A stretch of 64,000 bases of DNA from CAWIJJ01 sp963836405 (GCA_963836405.1 CAWIJL010000017.1:294852-358851), one strand, 5' to 3'; positions 37,389 through 47,468 are shown, numbered from the stretch's first letter. The notes: generated by a model not told the origin, from the letters alone. Translations and numbers: made by a program.

Positions 37389-37670
37389 TCACTCACCGGC
37401 CGGTGGTTCGTAAATGAGCCGGTTCGCCAGGCCCATGAGCTTCAATACCTTGTACGACTCCACGCGCGCTCCCCGCACAATACCTTTGGCGCCTCGGAAT
37501 TCCACGATATCCGCCAGTCTCTCCAGTGCCTTCAGCACTGGCGCGTCGAGCCGTGGTAAGGCGGAAAGGTCGACTGTGACCTCTTTGTCGCCACGCACGA
37601 CATAGAGGATCGCTTCTTCGATGCATTCCACGCTGCGGGCTGCATCTACCTTTACGATTTCTGCATTCAT
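37389..37670 (-). CDS. STAS-domain protein
   Basis: 93 residues from ATG 37670 (GTG 37676 possible). The fold matches the STAS/MlaB type: VTVDLSALPRLDAPVLKALERL is split by the usual helix, then GAKGIVRGARVESYKVLKLMGL. The position of the RsbV phospho-Ser is occupied by Asp-Ala (LDAPV), so it may not be regulated by phosphorylation. The start overlaps the adhE stop as ATGA. Confidence 0.7.
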   Translation of the reverse strand: MNAEIVKVDAARSVECIEEAILYVVRGDKEVTVDLSALPRLDAPVLKALERLADIVEFRGAKGIVRGARVESYKVLKLMGLANRLIYEPPAGE

Positions 37671-40323
37671 CGGCACACCACTGCCCTCCCCTCATTGCAC
37701 GCGCCGGCATCGGCTCCCACGCGGCCGCCCGTGCGTCCTTCAAAGCCTTGCCAGAGCAACTGCGACAACTCGTCCATCAACGGCATTCGCGGATTGGTGG
37801 GCCGCCACGACGGGTCGTCGAAAGCTGCCATCACCAGCTCCGGCAGGGCCTTTTCGAAGTCCCCCCGCGCGATGCCTGACTCCGCGAAAGAACGGGGAAT
37901 CTCCAGGCGGTCCAGTAGGTCCTTCGTCGCGTTCACCAGGTTCCCGACCTTGTCCGCGACAGTTACACCTCCCAGCTTCAGAAGGTCCGCAATTGCAGCG
38001 TACTTGACATGGGCGACATATGCGCGCTGGTGCGGTGACGGCATGAACTTCGCCGGCACAGATGCGTTATAGGCGATCACGTGGGGAAGCAGAAGCGCGT
38101 TTGCCTTTCCATGCGAAATCCCGAACCGTGCTCCGACCGCATGAGCGAGTGCATGGCAGACACCCACCGAGGCGTTCGAGAAGGCCAGGGCGGCCAGGCA
38201 CGCGGCGTTATGCATCTGAGTGCGCGCCTCTTCGTCGTTCGGGTGCTCGAACGCTCGCGGCAGGTACTCGAACACCAGCCCTATGGCCTGCATCGCGTTG
38301 GCATCGGTGTACGGTGAAGCGTATACCGAGACCGCCGCTTCCAACCCGTGCGTCAGGCAGTCGATTCCCGTATCGGCTGTAAGTCCCTTCGGCATCGCCA
38401 TCACGAATTGCGGATCCACGATCGCCACGTCAGGAGTCAACGAGTAGTCGGCCAACGTGATCTTACGCTTACGCTTGCGGTCCAGCAGCACGGCGAACGG
38501 TGTTGCTTCGCTCCCCGTTCCGCTGGTTGTAGGAATCGCGACTAATGTGGCCCTGTTGACCTTCTCGGTCGGATACTCCGCCACGCGCTTCCGTATGTCC
38601 AGAAACGGAGCGCCCAGCTCCTCCAGATCGGCTCCGGGGAATTCGTACTGTAACTTCATGATCTTGGCCGCATCAATCACCGACCCGCCTCCGAGCGCCA
38701 CGATCAAGTCCGGGTTGTAAGACTTGAACGTCTGAAGCGCTTGCATCACCGTAGCGATTTCCGGCTCTGCGTCGGGAATTGTCAGCGTGTGAACCTGTGT
38801 CTGCCGCTGAAGGTGACGGCGAACGATATCGGCGTATCCCAGTTTCTCGAGAAAGGGTTCGTGACGATGATCGTCGAGCGGGAGGGAAACTTTGCGAGAG
38901 TCTCAACTGCGTTCTTGTTGAAGTAGATTTGATTTGGGATGCGAAACCACATAGGTGACTGTGTCCTCCTGGCTACCCGCTTGATGTTGACGTAGTGATA
39001 GACGTTCACGTTGTCCGTTGTGCTGTTGCCGCCGGCCGTGCCGCAGCCGAACGAGAGCGTAGGCACCATGTCGTTGTACACGCCGCCGATCGCGCCGATC
39101 GAGCCGGGCGAGTTGACGATGATCCGCCCCGTATTGATAACCGTACTGAACTTGCGCACGATCTCCTCATTGCGCGAAAAGATCACCGCCGTATGCCCGA
39201 GACCTCCTGCATGGTTGACGTCCACGCACATGCGGACTGCATCCTCCGTCGACTTGGCCCGGTAAACCGTCAGTAGCGGGAAGAGTTTCTCCGCCGAGAG
39301 CGGGTGCTCGCGGCCCAGCGCCGTCGATGCGGGCAATCAGCAGTTTGGTGTCCGGCTTGACCGCCAGGCCGGCCACGGCGGCGATGTGGTGGCCTTCTGC
39401 CCGATAGCCGTCGCGCGCGGATATCCGGTTCGCCGGATCGATCAGCGCGCGCGTAAGTTGCGCTGTTTCGTGTTCGTCGCAGATGTGCGCTCCCAGTTCG
39501 GCGAATTTCGCGAGCACCCGGTCGTAGATCTCCTGGTCGATCACCACCGTCTGCTCCGAAGCGCAGATCGTGCCGTTATCGAACGTCTTGGAAGTGATGA
39601 TATCCACCACGGCCATATCGATCTCGGCACTCTTCTCGATATAAACAGGCGTATTGCCCGGTCCTACGCCCAACGCCGGCTTACCCGAACTGTACGCGCC
39701 CGTACCACGCCCCGGCCGCCTGTGGCATCCACCAGCGCCACACCTTGTGCTGCATGAGGTACGCGTTATCGGCCACCGTGGGGGACTCGATCCAGGAGAA
39801 GACGCCCTCCGGTGCGCCGTGCTTCACCGCCGTCTCGTACATGATCCTCGACCGCGGCGCGATCGAACATCGCGACGACGCCGGATGCGGCCCGAAGATC
39901 AGCGCGTTCCGCGTCTTGATCGCCATGATGCACTTGAACAGCACCGTCGCCGTCGGATTCGTGACGGGAATCAGGGAGAGGATCACGCCCATCGGTTCGG
40001 CCACTTCGACTGAGCCCGCGTTCCGGAAATTCGCGGATTACCCCCACCGTCCGCTTGTCCCGGATATAGTCGTAAACAAATTCCGTGGCCACCATGTTCT
40101 TGATGGCCTTGTCTTCCGGGACTCCGAACCGGGTCTCTTCCACCGCCAGCTTGGCCAACCGCTGCGCGTTCTCCATTCCGGCGATGACCATCGGCTTGAC
40201 GATCCGGTCCACGTCCTCCTGTGTGTACTGGGTGAAGACCGCTGCCGCGGTGCGGGCGCGGCTGACCAGCGCCTCCAGGTATGCGCGGCGGTCGTCGGCG
40301 AGATTCACTTCCGTCTCTGGCAT
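37667..40323 (-). pseudogene. adhE: Bifunctional acetaldehyde-CoA/alcohol dehydrogenase, five frame breaks
   Basis: The sequence follows AdhE from end to end: N-terminal aldehyde dehydrogenase half (AEPMGVILSLIPVTNPTA, catalytic Cys region FDNGTICASEQ) and C-terminal iron-type alcohol dehydrogenase half (GGGSVIDAAKIMK, SHGKANALLLPHVI). Frame changes occur near 40020 (extra base), 39755 (missing base), 39700 (missing base), 39325 (extra base) and 38850 (missing base). Between them the translation is well conserved and stop-free. An intact enzyme would reduce acetyl-CoA to ethanol. Either a very recent pseudogene or assembly errors. Confidence 0.85.
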
Positions 40324-40456
40324 TGCGCGAATCGTCCTTTCATCGAATGAGTGACAAAGCCCCGAAAAAAATGCAGTAGTATAGTACGCCCTGGGGCCTC
40401 GACGAACACATGTGCAGCTGAAATCGTGTCAAACTCGGGGGAGCGTGGTGACGGGT

Positions 40457-41240
40457 ATGATCGCGGATATCGATTCGCAAGCGCCTTTCGACCGGAACGA
40501 CACTCCAGCCGACGACCTCCCCATGTGGCGTGAGTGCTTCCTGGCGCTCGAAGCCGCCATGCTCCACGTCGCTCCGATCTACTGGGGTTTCGGCGCTCCT
40601 CACGGGGATGGATCCGCAGTCGTGCTGATTCCCGGCTTCCTCGGAACCGACACCCTGATGGCCGAGTTGTACGCCTGGCTGTACCGTATGGACTATCGGC
40701 CGTACTTCTCGGGAATCGGCATCAACGCCGAATGCCCGAATCTGTTGATCAAGGGAAACTTGAACGCGACCATCGACCGCGCCCGCCGCGAAACCAAACG
40801 CAAAGTGCACCTCGTGGGCCACAGCCTCGGCGGCATGATCGCCATCTCGCTGGCGGCTCAAAGGCCGGACGATATCGCTTCGGTGATTTCCCTGGCCGCG
40901 CCGTTTCGAGGGAAGGCCGCCCATCCCAACATTCTGCGCCTCGCCGAGTACGTTCGGGGCACCATCCAGTGCGCGTCACGGCGACAGCGTCCTGCCGGCC
41001 TGCTATACCGGTCATTGCCTGTGCAACTTCGTGGATTCGCTCGCCCACGTCCAGTGCCCCACTGTGCCCCTTTCTGCCGTCTACACGCGAACCGACGCCA
41101 TCGTGGACTGGCGATACTGCATCACAGGCGATTCCGAACGGGATTTCGAGGTCCCCGGCACGCACATCGGATTGATCTTCAACCCGTCGGCCTACACCCT
41201 GATCGCGAAGCGGCTGTATGTAGCCGCCATGCGCCAGTAA
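40457..41240 (+). pseudogene. Alpha/beta hydrolase (lipase-like), one frame break
   Basis: About 260 residues when rejoined. The first part has the oxyanion-type VVLIPGFLGTD and the nucleophile elbow VGHSLGGM. Near 40975 the frame changes; the downstream frame carries PLSAVYTRTDAIVDWRYC (acid residue) and GTHIGLIFNP (catalytic His). The triad Ser-Asp-His is therefore complete apart from the frame break. Start not certain. It is divergent from adhE and convergent with the ABC1 gene; a link to lipid hydrolysis is inferred from the WS/DGAT cluster. Confidence 0.72.
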
Positions 41241-41257
41241 CCCTGCCGGTCGCGATC

Positions 41258-42853
41258 TCAGCTTGCCCAGGACCATAGCCCACTCCCGTAAAACAACGCG
41301 CTGCGCTCCATCGCGAGGAGATCCCCGACCGTCAACGGGTCCGGCAAAACTCCCCAGCCTTCCAGCCAGCGCGCCATAAATTCCCGCGCCACAATCAGGT
41401 CCGGCCGGACGTCCTCCCCCGCCACGTCCTGGAGAACGCCCTCCAGCGTGAAGAGCGTCTTTCGGATCAGCACCAGGGCTCCCGGAAAACGGACGCCCTC
41501 CATTCCGATCTGGTCCAGCAACCGAATCGCGTCCATCGCCCCCGGCGAACAGACAAGCGGCAGCGCGCGGAAAAAGCGCCTGACGCGCCTGTCGATGGTC
41601 GCGCGCACGGCCGCGCGGCTGCTCTCATCCGTCAGCGCCAGATCCTCGACGGCGCCGCGCACTCCGCCTGCATCCCGAAGCGTCATCATCACGATCAGCC
41701 GGACGACGTGCCTTCGCTCAGCCCGGCTCAGCCGGCCCGTCAGCGCCCAGTCCAGTACGATCAACTGGTCGCGATCCTGGTCGTACAAAAGGTTTCCGGC
41801 ATGCGGATCGGCGTGGAATATGGCGTCTTCCTCCGCCGAAAGGAATGGGTCGGCAATCAACGCCTCCACCACACGAGCGGCGATACACCGCGCCCGGCGC
41901 GTGCGGTTCCGTATGGCTTCCGTCACTTTCACACCGCGTTCGAGGCTCATGGCCGTGATTGTCTCTGTGGATAGCTGTGGAATCGGCACAGGCGCCCGCA
42001 CCTTCGCGCGCCGGTATGCCCGGCGGACTTCGCCAAGAGTAGCCTGCTCGCGCCGGAAATCGGTTTCGCGCTCCAGCAGCACCCGGACCTCGTCGATCGT
42101 GTCCGCGGCTTCCCGGTTGCCCCGCCCGTCCGCATGCCCGGCCAGCAGGTGCTCCGAAAGGCGCCTCAGAAGCGCCAGGTCCTCCGCGAAGCATACGGGT
42201 ATGTAAGGCTTCATCACCTTGAACACGCCTTCCTCACGCCGGCCCGAGGAAGGGTTTCGCCAGGTGAACTCGAGGATCGCGCTCACACTTGCCTCGGAAC
42301 GAAGCGCCGGTGCCAGTTCCACGCGGTAGGCTTTGATGCACGTTCCCAACTCTCTCCGCACGATCTCGAGAACCGCGGCGGGATCGACATCGTGAATCCC
42401 GTTCTCCAGCTTCTGAAGTTCACCGCGAAGCTCCGGACTCAGCCGCCTGTTTCTCGCCAGAACCTGCCCGATCTTTTGCAGTCCGGGTGTCTTTGCGATC
42501 AGTAAACCGAGCCGGACTTCGGTCGGGCAGTCGGGCGGCAGTTCCAGTTGTTCCACGATCTTGGGTGCCAGCCGCTTATCCGGAAAATTGGCTGAGAAGA
42601 ACGTCATGCACTCGCGGATCAGCGGACGCCAACTGCTGTAGCGTTCGGGCACCAGTTTCTCGATCTCGAGCAGACCGGCAATCCACGACCCGATTTCGTC
42701 GTGCGAGTCACGGCCGGAGGCGCGCAACGCCCTCTCCACTGCGCTCACGCGTTCGGCCGTACTGGTTTCGCCGCCAAACGCGGCCGCAAGCCTGGAGAGA
42801 TGCTCCGCGGGAACAACCGCGAGAAGGCGTTCGAAGCTGGACGTGCTTGGCAT
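41258..42853 (-). CDS. ABC1/UbiB family kinase-like protein
   Basis: 531 residues. The atypical kinase signature is present: IFHADPHAGNLLYD followed by LIVLDWALTGRLS (catalytic and metal-binding Asp residues), and the Ala-rich/ExD region at ETDFRREQATL. The N-terminal 150 residues are helical and less conserved. ABC1/UbiB proteins act in isoprenoid-quinone and lipid homeostasis. It lies 22 nt downstream of the wax-ester/DGAT gene, so it is probably co-expressed with it; a role in lipid trafficking is inferred. Confidence 0.85.
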   Translation of the reverse strand: MPSTSSFERLLAVVPAEHLSRLAAAFGGETSTAERVSAVERALRASGRDSHDEIGSWIAGLLEIEKLVPERYSSWRPLIRECMTFFSANFPDKRLAPKIVEQLELPPDCPTEVRLGLLIAKTPGLQKIGQVLARNRRLSPELRGELQKLENGIHDVDPAAVLEIVRRELGTCIKAYRVELAPALRSEASVSAILEFTWRNPSSGRREEGVFKVMKPYIPVCFAEDLALLRRLSEHLLAGHADGRGNREAADTIDEVRVLLERETDFRREQATLGEVRRAYRRAKVRAPVPIPQLSTETITAMSLERGVKVTEAIRNRTRRARCIAARVVEALIADPFLSAEEDAIFHADPHAGNLLYDQDRDQLIVLDWALTGRLSRAERRHVVRLIVMMTLRDAGGVRGAVEDLALTDESSRAAVRATIDRRVRRFFRALPLVCSPGAMDAIRLLDQIGMEGVRFPGALVLIRKTLFTLEGVLQDVAGEDVRPDLIVAREFMARWLEGWGVLPDPLTVGDLLAMERSALFYGSGLWSWAS

Positions 42854-42875
42854 GGAGTCCCCTCATGCCCTCCCG

Positions 42876-44420
42876 TCAGGACGTACCGGCCGCCGTCTTT
42901 GCGCGCTTCCCGCCGCGGACCTTGCCGCGTTTCGGTGTGCGAACCGGCCTTGGTGCGGCCGGCGCGGCCCCCACGGCGACCTCGGCTTCCGATTCCCGGA
43001 GAGCCGGCGATTCGGCAGCCACGCCCGCCGCCTCCCGCAACTCCGCGTGCGCGTCCACCAGGAAATCCCGGAACAGTTCGCCGTCCGGCACCGCCTGGCA
43101 GTCGTAGGTAACCCCGTAATACAGGCTCCGGTTGTAACTCGAGACGGCAACGCCGATCCCCACATCGCTGCCGCATGGCACGTGCGGGTAGTAGGTGAGC
43201 AGTTCGCGCCCGTTCGAATACAGCGGAAACATCGGCCCGGGCACGTTCGTGCAAACCATGTTGAACATCAGCACAGGCTGCGGCAGAATCGGCAGCGCCG
43301 CCAGGGGCTCCTGCAAAAACGGCGGAGTCCACCCGAGCCCGTTCCCGATCAACGAAATCACCTCGGCAATATGCGCCGATTTCATCGCCGCCGTGCGCTC
43401 CGACACCGCTTTCAGCCGCGCTGCCGGATCCTCGATGTCCAGCGGCAGACTCAGCGGCAGCATCGAAATCTGGTTCCCCACGCCTGCGCTCTGGTCACAT
43501 GCGCGCAGGTTCACCGGGACCAGCAGTCTCACGAACCGGTCCTTCAGCGGCTCGCGGTGAGCCGTAACGTACCGCGACACGGCGCCCGAAACCACCGTCA
43601 GCACCACATCGTTGATGGTCCCGCCCAGCGCCGCGCGAATCGCCCGCGCTTCCCCGAACGGAAACGACGTCCAGCAGTGGCCGCGAACACCCGAACACGG
43701 GCCGTTGAACGGCAGTTTCAAAGTCGGCCGGAGCAGTTCCGGCATTACAAAGAGCAGACCCCGCCGGCTCGCGGTCGAGGAGTCCCCGGTGAAGGCCTGC
43801 ACCAGCCGCAGGAAGCTGAGCTGAGCCCCGATCAGCCGCGATGCCGCCTCCGTCCAGATCGAAGCCGTCCCTTCCACCACCACCTGCTTGGGGTCCGGCA
43901 GAGGCGGAGGGCTGAACGGCTCCGTCTGTACCCGCCGAGGCTCCGGAGTAGTGTCGAACATGATGTTTGCCAGAGCCACCCCGGAGATGCCATCCACCAT
44001 GCTGTGGTGTATTCGAATGATGAGCGCCGACCGCCCACCCTCCACCCCGTCCACCACCGTCACGTCCCACAGAGGCTTGTTCCGGTCCATCAACGTCGTG
44101 AATACGCGGCCTGAGAGTTCCGAAAGCTGCCGCTCGTTGCCCGGCGGCGGCAGCGCGACCCGCTTGATGTGATTGCGAATATCGAAGTCGGGATCGTCCG
44201 CCCAACTCGGATGCGCGAGGTTGAAAGGTGCAAACACCACGCGTTGCCGGTAGCGCGGGTTTTCAGGCAGGCGCGCCGCGAGCAGTCTCTCGCTTTCCTC
44301 ATCGAACGATCCGTCCAGAATCGCCACGCACCCGATGTGGAGAGGCATCTCCTTTCGCTCGAAGTACAGGAACATGGCGTCGGCTCCGCCCATCGGCCGC
44401 TTCGGTTCGGAAGTGGACAT
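42876..44420 (-). CDS. Wax ester synthase / diacylglycerol acyltransferase (WS/DGAT)
   Basis: About 514 residues. The catalytic HHxxxDG motif is IHHSMVDGISG near residue 135, and NDVVLTVVSGAVSRY and VPGPMFPLYSNG are conserved family segments. It esterifies acyl-CoA to fatty alcohol or diacylglycerol, giving storage wax esters or triacylglycerol. The ATG at 44420 follows AGGAG with 9-nt spacing; a GTG at 44441 is the alternative. The Lys/Arg-rich C-terminus may aid granule or membrane binding. Confidence 0.92.
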   Translation of the reverse strand: MSTSEPKRPMGGADAMFLYFERKEMPLHIGCVAILDGSFDEESERLLAARLPENPRYRQRVVFAPFNLAHPSWADDPDFDIRNHIKRVALPPPGNERQLSELSGRVFTTLMDRNKPLWDVTVVDGVEGGRSALIIRIHHSMVDGISGVALANIMFDTTPEPRRVQTEPFSPPPLPDPKQVVVEGTASIWTEAASRLIGAQLSFLRLVQAFTGDSSTASRRGLLFVMPELLRPTLKLPFNGPCSGVRGHCWTSFPFGEARAIRAALGGTINDVVLTVVSGAVSRYVTAHREPLKDRFVRLLVPVNLRACDQSAGVGNQISMLPLSLPLDIEDPAARLKAVSERTAAMKSAHIAEVISLIGNGLGWTPPFLQEPLAALPILPQPVLMFNMVCTNVPGPMFPLYSNGRELLTYYPHVPCGSDVGIGVAVSSYNRSLYYGVTYDCQAVPDGELFRDFLVDAHAELREAAGVAAESPALRESEAEVAVGAAPAAPRPVRTPKRGKVRGGKRAKTAAGTS

Positions 44421-44461
44421 CTGGTCTTCTCCTGCTTGCACGCGCTCGCCCCCCGGCGCCG

Positions 44462-45319
44462 TCAGGCGGCCGCGTGGCTCTTAGCCTCCTGGGTCTGAGC
44501 CGGCCTCGCGGCCAGTTCCACCAGTGCCTTCTGTGCCGCTACGAAGCTGTCAACGCTCTTTTTCACCGCGTCCGAGAAGGTTGCCGGCTGCGCATCGAAG
44601 CTGAATACCTCGCGGGCGAAGGTCACGTTTGCCTTCACTTGCCCGGACACCATATCGAGCAGCCGCTGTTGTGTCTCGACGATTGCATCCACGCTCTGTC
44701 TTGCCGCGTCGAGCAGTCCGACGGTCTCGCTGGCCCCTTCCCCGCATGCCTCCGTCTTGCCCGCGATCTGTTCCTGAACCGCTTTCAGAAACTGCCTCTG
44801 CCCTTCCAGGAACTTGTTCACGGCATCCCGCGCCAGTTCCGCCGGCTTGCCGCTGTCGAACGGCTGTCCGTCGCCGAAGTCGTCCAGCGCTCCATCTGCC
44901 TGGGTTTGAACGGCCTCGAGAATCTGCTTCTGCGCCACGACGAAGTTCTCCAGGCCCTTATGCAACAACTCGGCCAAGCCGCCGAATGGAGTCTTGTCGA
45001 GACGGGGCTTTAAGCCCGCCTGAATAATGCTGTTCTGCCGCAGGGCCAAGTCCAGGACCGTCTGCTGAACATCCATCAATGTCTTGACGGACTGCCCCGC
45101 GAAGTCCGCCACCTTCTTCGCAGGCGGCGCGGAAAGTCCGACGCGGTCTCGCACCATCGATAGCGCCAAAGCATTCTGTTGTGCAGCCAGGTCCAGAAAC
45201 ACTTTCTGGGCTGCCACGAAACCCTCCGTGCCCTGACGGATCCAGTCGCCAAACAGGCCGATCGTGGAATCGTACGCCTTCCTGGAAGTCTCCGGCGCGG
45301 GCGCCTCACTCGCAGCCAT
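44462..45319 (-). CDS. Phasin-like granule-associated protein
   Basis: 285 residues, amphipathic and helical, with repeated F-VAAQK / Q-L-LA patterns (GFVAAQKVFLDLAAQQNAL, NFVVAQKQILEAVQ, SFVAAQKALVELAAR). It lacks a signal peptide. Phasins coat polyhydroxyalkanoate or neutral-lipid granules. ATG 45319 is chosen because AAAGGAG precedes it. The nearby palindrome and the divergent phaR gene support a granule role, but no PHA synthase is seen in the window. Confidence 0.75.
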   Translation of the reverse strand: MAASEAPAPETSRKAYDSTIGLFGDWIRQGTEGFVAAQKVFLDLAAQQNALALSMVRDRVGLSAPPAKKVADFAGQSVKTLMDVQQTVLDLALRQNSIIQAGLKPRLDKTPFGGLAELLHKGLENFVVAQKQILEAVQTQADGALDDFGDGQPFDSGKPAELARDAVNKFLEGQRQFLKAVQEQIAGKTEACGEGASETVGLLDAARQSVDAIVETQQRLLDMVSGQVKANVTFAREVFSFDAQPATFSDAVKKSVDSFVAAQKALVELAARPAQTQEAKSHAAA

Positions 45320-45342
45320 CTCGGGCTCCTTTCTTTTCATCG

Positions 45343-45361
45343 GATGCTGCATTGCAGCATC
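45343..45361. promoter_or_regulatory. Candidate PhaR operator upstream of the phasin gene
   Basis: GATGCTGCATTGCAGCATC is a perfect 19-bp inverted repeat (9-bp arms, one-base centre) about 25 bp upstream of the phasin start. It shares the core TGC-N3-GCA with the palindrome at phaR. PhaR repressors are known to bind TGC-rich inverted repeats at phasin promoters. Confidence 0.65.
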
Positions 45362-45730
45362 AAACCGGAGTATAGGGTCTTTTGTCTCGATACGCAAACG
45401 GAACCTTGCCCCGCACGTGCGAGAAATTACGATCGCGTGCGTGGCCGACAAATCGGACCTTGTAATCCGTTATTGCCTGGGCTATCGTCGATTTCGAGGA
45501 ACGTGCATATGGCGCCCATGCAGTTGGCGGAAGACAACCTGAACGGCCCTGCCGGGTCACTCTGGAATTTGGGAAGCTGCTTCGCGCAGGCCTCTCCATC
45601 GGAGCGCGACGATTCGTCGCTGTGCTTCTTATGCATGCGGTGGACGTCCGGCGATGAAGGCTGCCGGCGTGGCGTGCGCTGCGACTACCAAGTCGCGCTG
45701 GACCGGCTCGAACCGCGCACATGATATGCT

Positions 45731-45747
45731 ATGTTGCGCTGCAACAT
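45731..45747. promoter_or_regulatory. Candidate PhaR auto-operator overlapping the phaR start
   Basis: ATGTTGCGCTGCAACAT has 7-bp perfect arms around GCT; the right arm ends at the phaR start codon (45746). Repressor bound here would block phaR expression, matching the autoregulation known for PhaR. Confidence 0.6.
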
Positions 45748-46174
45748 GGCCGAACGTCTCGTCCGAAAATACGGCAACCGCAGGCTCTACGACACTACCG
45801 GCAAGTGCTACGTCAACCTGGACGAGGTCGCCCGGATGATTCGCGACGGCGATAACGTCCAGGTCGTCGATGCCAAGACCGGCGAAGACCTGACGCGCTC
45901 CATTCTGACTCAGATCGTCGTAGAGGAGACGCGCACTCACGACGGAGGCCTGCCGGTCGAAATACTGCGCGAGTTGATCGCCCTATCCGACCAGGCCCAG
46001 CACGATATTCTGACGCATTACCTCCGCAATGCGCTGGACACCTATCGCCGCGCACAGGACGTCCCCGTCGGCCTCATGCGCACTCTGTTTGCCCGGCGGC
46101 CTCAGGACGCAACGGAAGTTGAGGAACTCCGTCGCCGGATCGAAGAGCTCGAGCGGCAGCTCCCTTCCCGTTGA
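45746..46174 (+). CDS. phaR: PhaR-like polyhydroxyalkanoate synthesis repressor
   Basis: 142 residues from ATG 45746 (an ATG at 45731 is inside the palindrome). The N-terminal PHB accumulation DNA-binding domain is clear: LVRKYGNRRLYDT, VNLDEVARMI and SILTQIVVEE. The C-terminal helices (VEELRRRIEELERQL) may dimerise or bind granules. It would repress the divergent phasin gene until granules form. The last 101 nt overlap the 3' end of aceA on the opposite strand. Confidence 0.9.
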   Translation: MAERLVRKYGNRRLYDTTGKCYVNLDEVARMIRDGDNVQVVDAKTGEDLTRSILTQIVVEETRTHDGGLPVEILRELIALSDQAQHDILTHYLRNALDTYRRAQDVPVGLMRTLFARRPQDATEVEELRRRIEELERQLPSR

Positions 46175-47468
46175 CTTTCGTCCCACCGGCCGCGCCGAAC
46201 TGGTCGTCCTCGGTTGATCCCGCTAGCGCCGTAACCGATGACGCGCCTCCCGCGATGACCTTCGTGATCTCGTCGAAGTAACCCGTTCCGACAAACCGCT
46301 GATGCCGCACGGCGGTGTACCCGGAGGTCTCCGCCAGGCGAAACTCGCGCTCCTGTAGCGCGGCATAGGCCGTCATCCCTTCCTTCGCGTAGCCGTGCGC
46401 CAGCTCGAACATGCTCTGGTTCAAAGCGTGGAATCCGGCCAGGGTCACGAACTGGAACCTGTACCCCATTGCGCCCAGTTCGCGCTGGAAGATCGCCACG
46501 GTAGCGGCGTCCAGCTTGGCCAGCCAGTTGAATGACGGCGAACAGTTGTAGGCCAGGCACTTACCCGGGAAGCGCTCGTGAATCGCATCTGCGAATCGGC
46601 GGGCCTCTCCGAGATTGGGTTCGGAGGTCTCGCACCACAGCAGGTCGGCGTACGGGGCGTACAGCAAGCCGCGCGCGATTGCCGCCTCCAGGCCGCCGCG
46701 GAATCCCAGCAGGCCGGTCTCGTTCGCGGCCCCGGTCAGGAACGGCTGGTCGTGCCGGTCGGCGGCGGCCGTAATCAGCTTCGCGCCGTTCGCGTCGGTT
46801 CGGGCGATCAGCACGGTCGGCACCCCCGCCACGTCGGCCGCCAGCCGCGCAGCCACCAGCTTCGGCAGGAACAGGCTCGCCGGTTCCATCACCTTGCCGC
46901 CCATGTGGCCGCACTTTTTGGCGGATGCGAGCTGGTCTTCGAAATGCACTCCCGCCGCGCCCGCCGCGATCATCGCCTTCATCACCTCGTACGCGTTCAA
47001 AGGCCCGCCGAACCCCGCTTCCGCATCGGCTACGATGGGCGCGAACCAGTACACGCCGTTCCGCCGTTCGCTGTGGTGGATCTGGTCGGCACGCAGGAAT
47101 GCGTTGTTGATGCTCTTCACCACCGCGGGTACGCTGTTCGCCGGATACAGACTCTGGTCCGGGTACATTTCACCGGCTAGGTTGGCGTCGGCCGCCACCT
47201 GCCACCCGCTCAGGTATATTGCCTTCAGCCCGGCCTGCACCTGCTGGACCGCCTGGTTTCCCGTCAAGGCTCCCAGCGCGCGTACGTGATCTTCCTCATG
47301 CAGCAGATTCCAGAGCCGCTCCGCGCCCATGCGCGCGAGCGTGTGCTCCACCTGTACCGTTCCCCGCAGCCGGACAACGTCCTCCGGCGAATAGGAGCGT
47401 TTCACCCCCGCCCACCGCGGGCGGGTCTCCCATTCGCGTTTCAATTCAGCGCTCGTTGGCAGATTCAT
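46074..47468 (-). CDS. aceA: Isocitrate lyase
   Basis: 464 residues. Catalytic KKCGHMGGKV (Cys about residue 186), ICL core WFAPIVADAEAGFGG, and NCSPSFNW. It splits isocitrate into glyoxylate and succinate, the first step of the glyoxylate shunt. ICLs normally end near the SVTALAGSTEDDQF motif; here the stop is missing and about 35 further residues are read antisense to phaR. Divergent from aceB. Confidence 0.95.
   Translation of the reverse strand: MNLPTSAELKREWETRPRWAGVKRSYSPEDVVRLRGTVQVEHTLARMGAERLWNLLHEEDHVRALGALTGNQAVQQVQAGLKAIYLSGWQVAADANLAGEMYPDQSLYPANSVPAVVKSINNAFLRADQIHHSERRNGVYWFAPIVADAEAGFGGPLNAYEVMKAMIAAGAAGVHFEDQLASAKKCGHMGGKVMEPASLFLPKLVAARLAADVAGVPTVLIARTDANGAKLITAAADRHDQPFLTGAANETGLLGFRGGLEAAIARGLLYAPYADLLWCETSEPNLGEARRFADAIHERFPGKCLAYNCSPSFNWLAKLDAATVAIFQRELGAMGYRFQFVTLAGFHALNQSMFELAHGYAKEGMTAYAALQEREFRLAETSGYTAVRHQRFVGTGYFDEITKVIAGGASSVTALAGSTEDDQFGAAGGTKVNGKGAAARALRSGDGVPQLPLRPEAAGQTECA

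Noticed and set aside
45509..45724. Short plus-strand frame between phasin and phaR
   Set aside because: No family resemblance, covers the regulatory region, codon pattern unlike neighbours.
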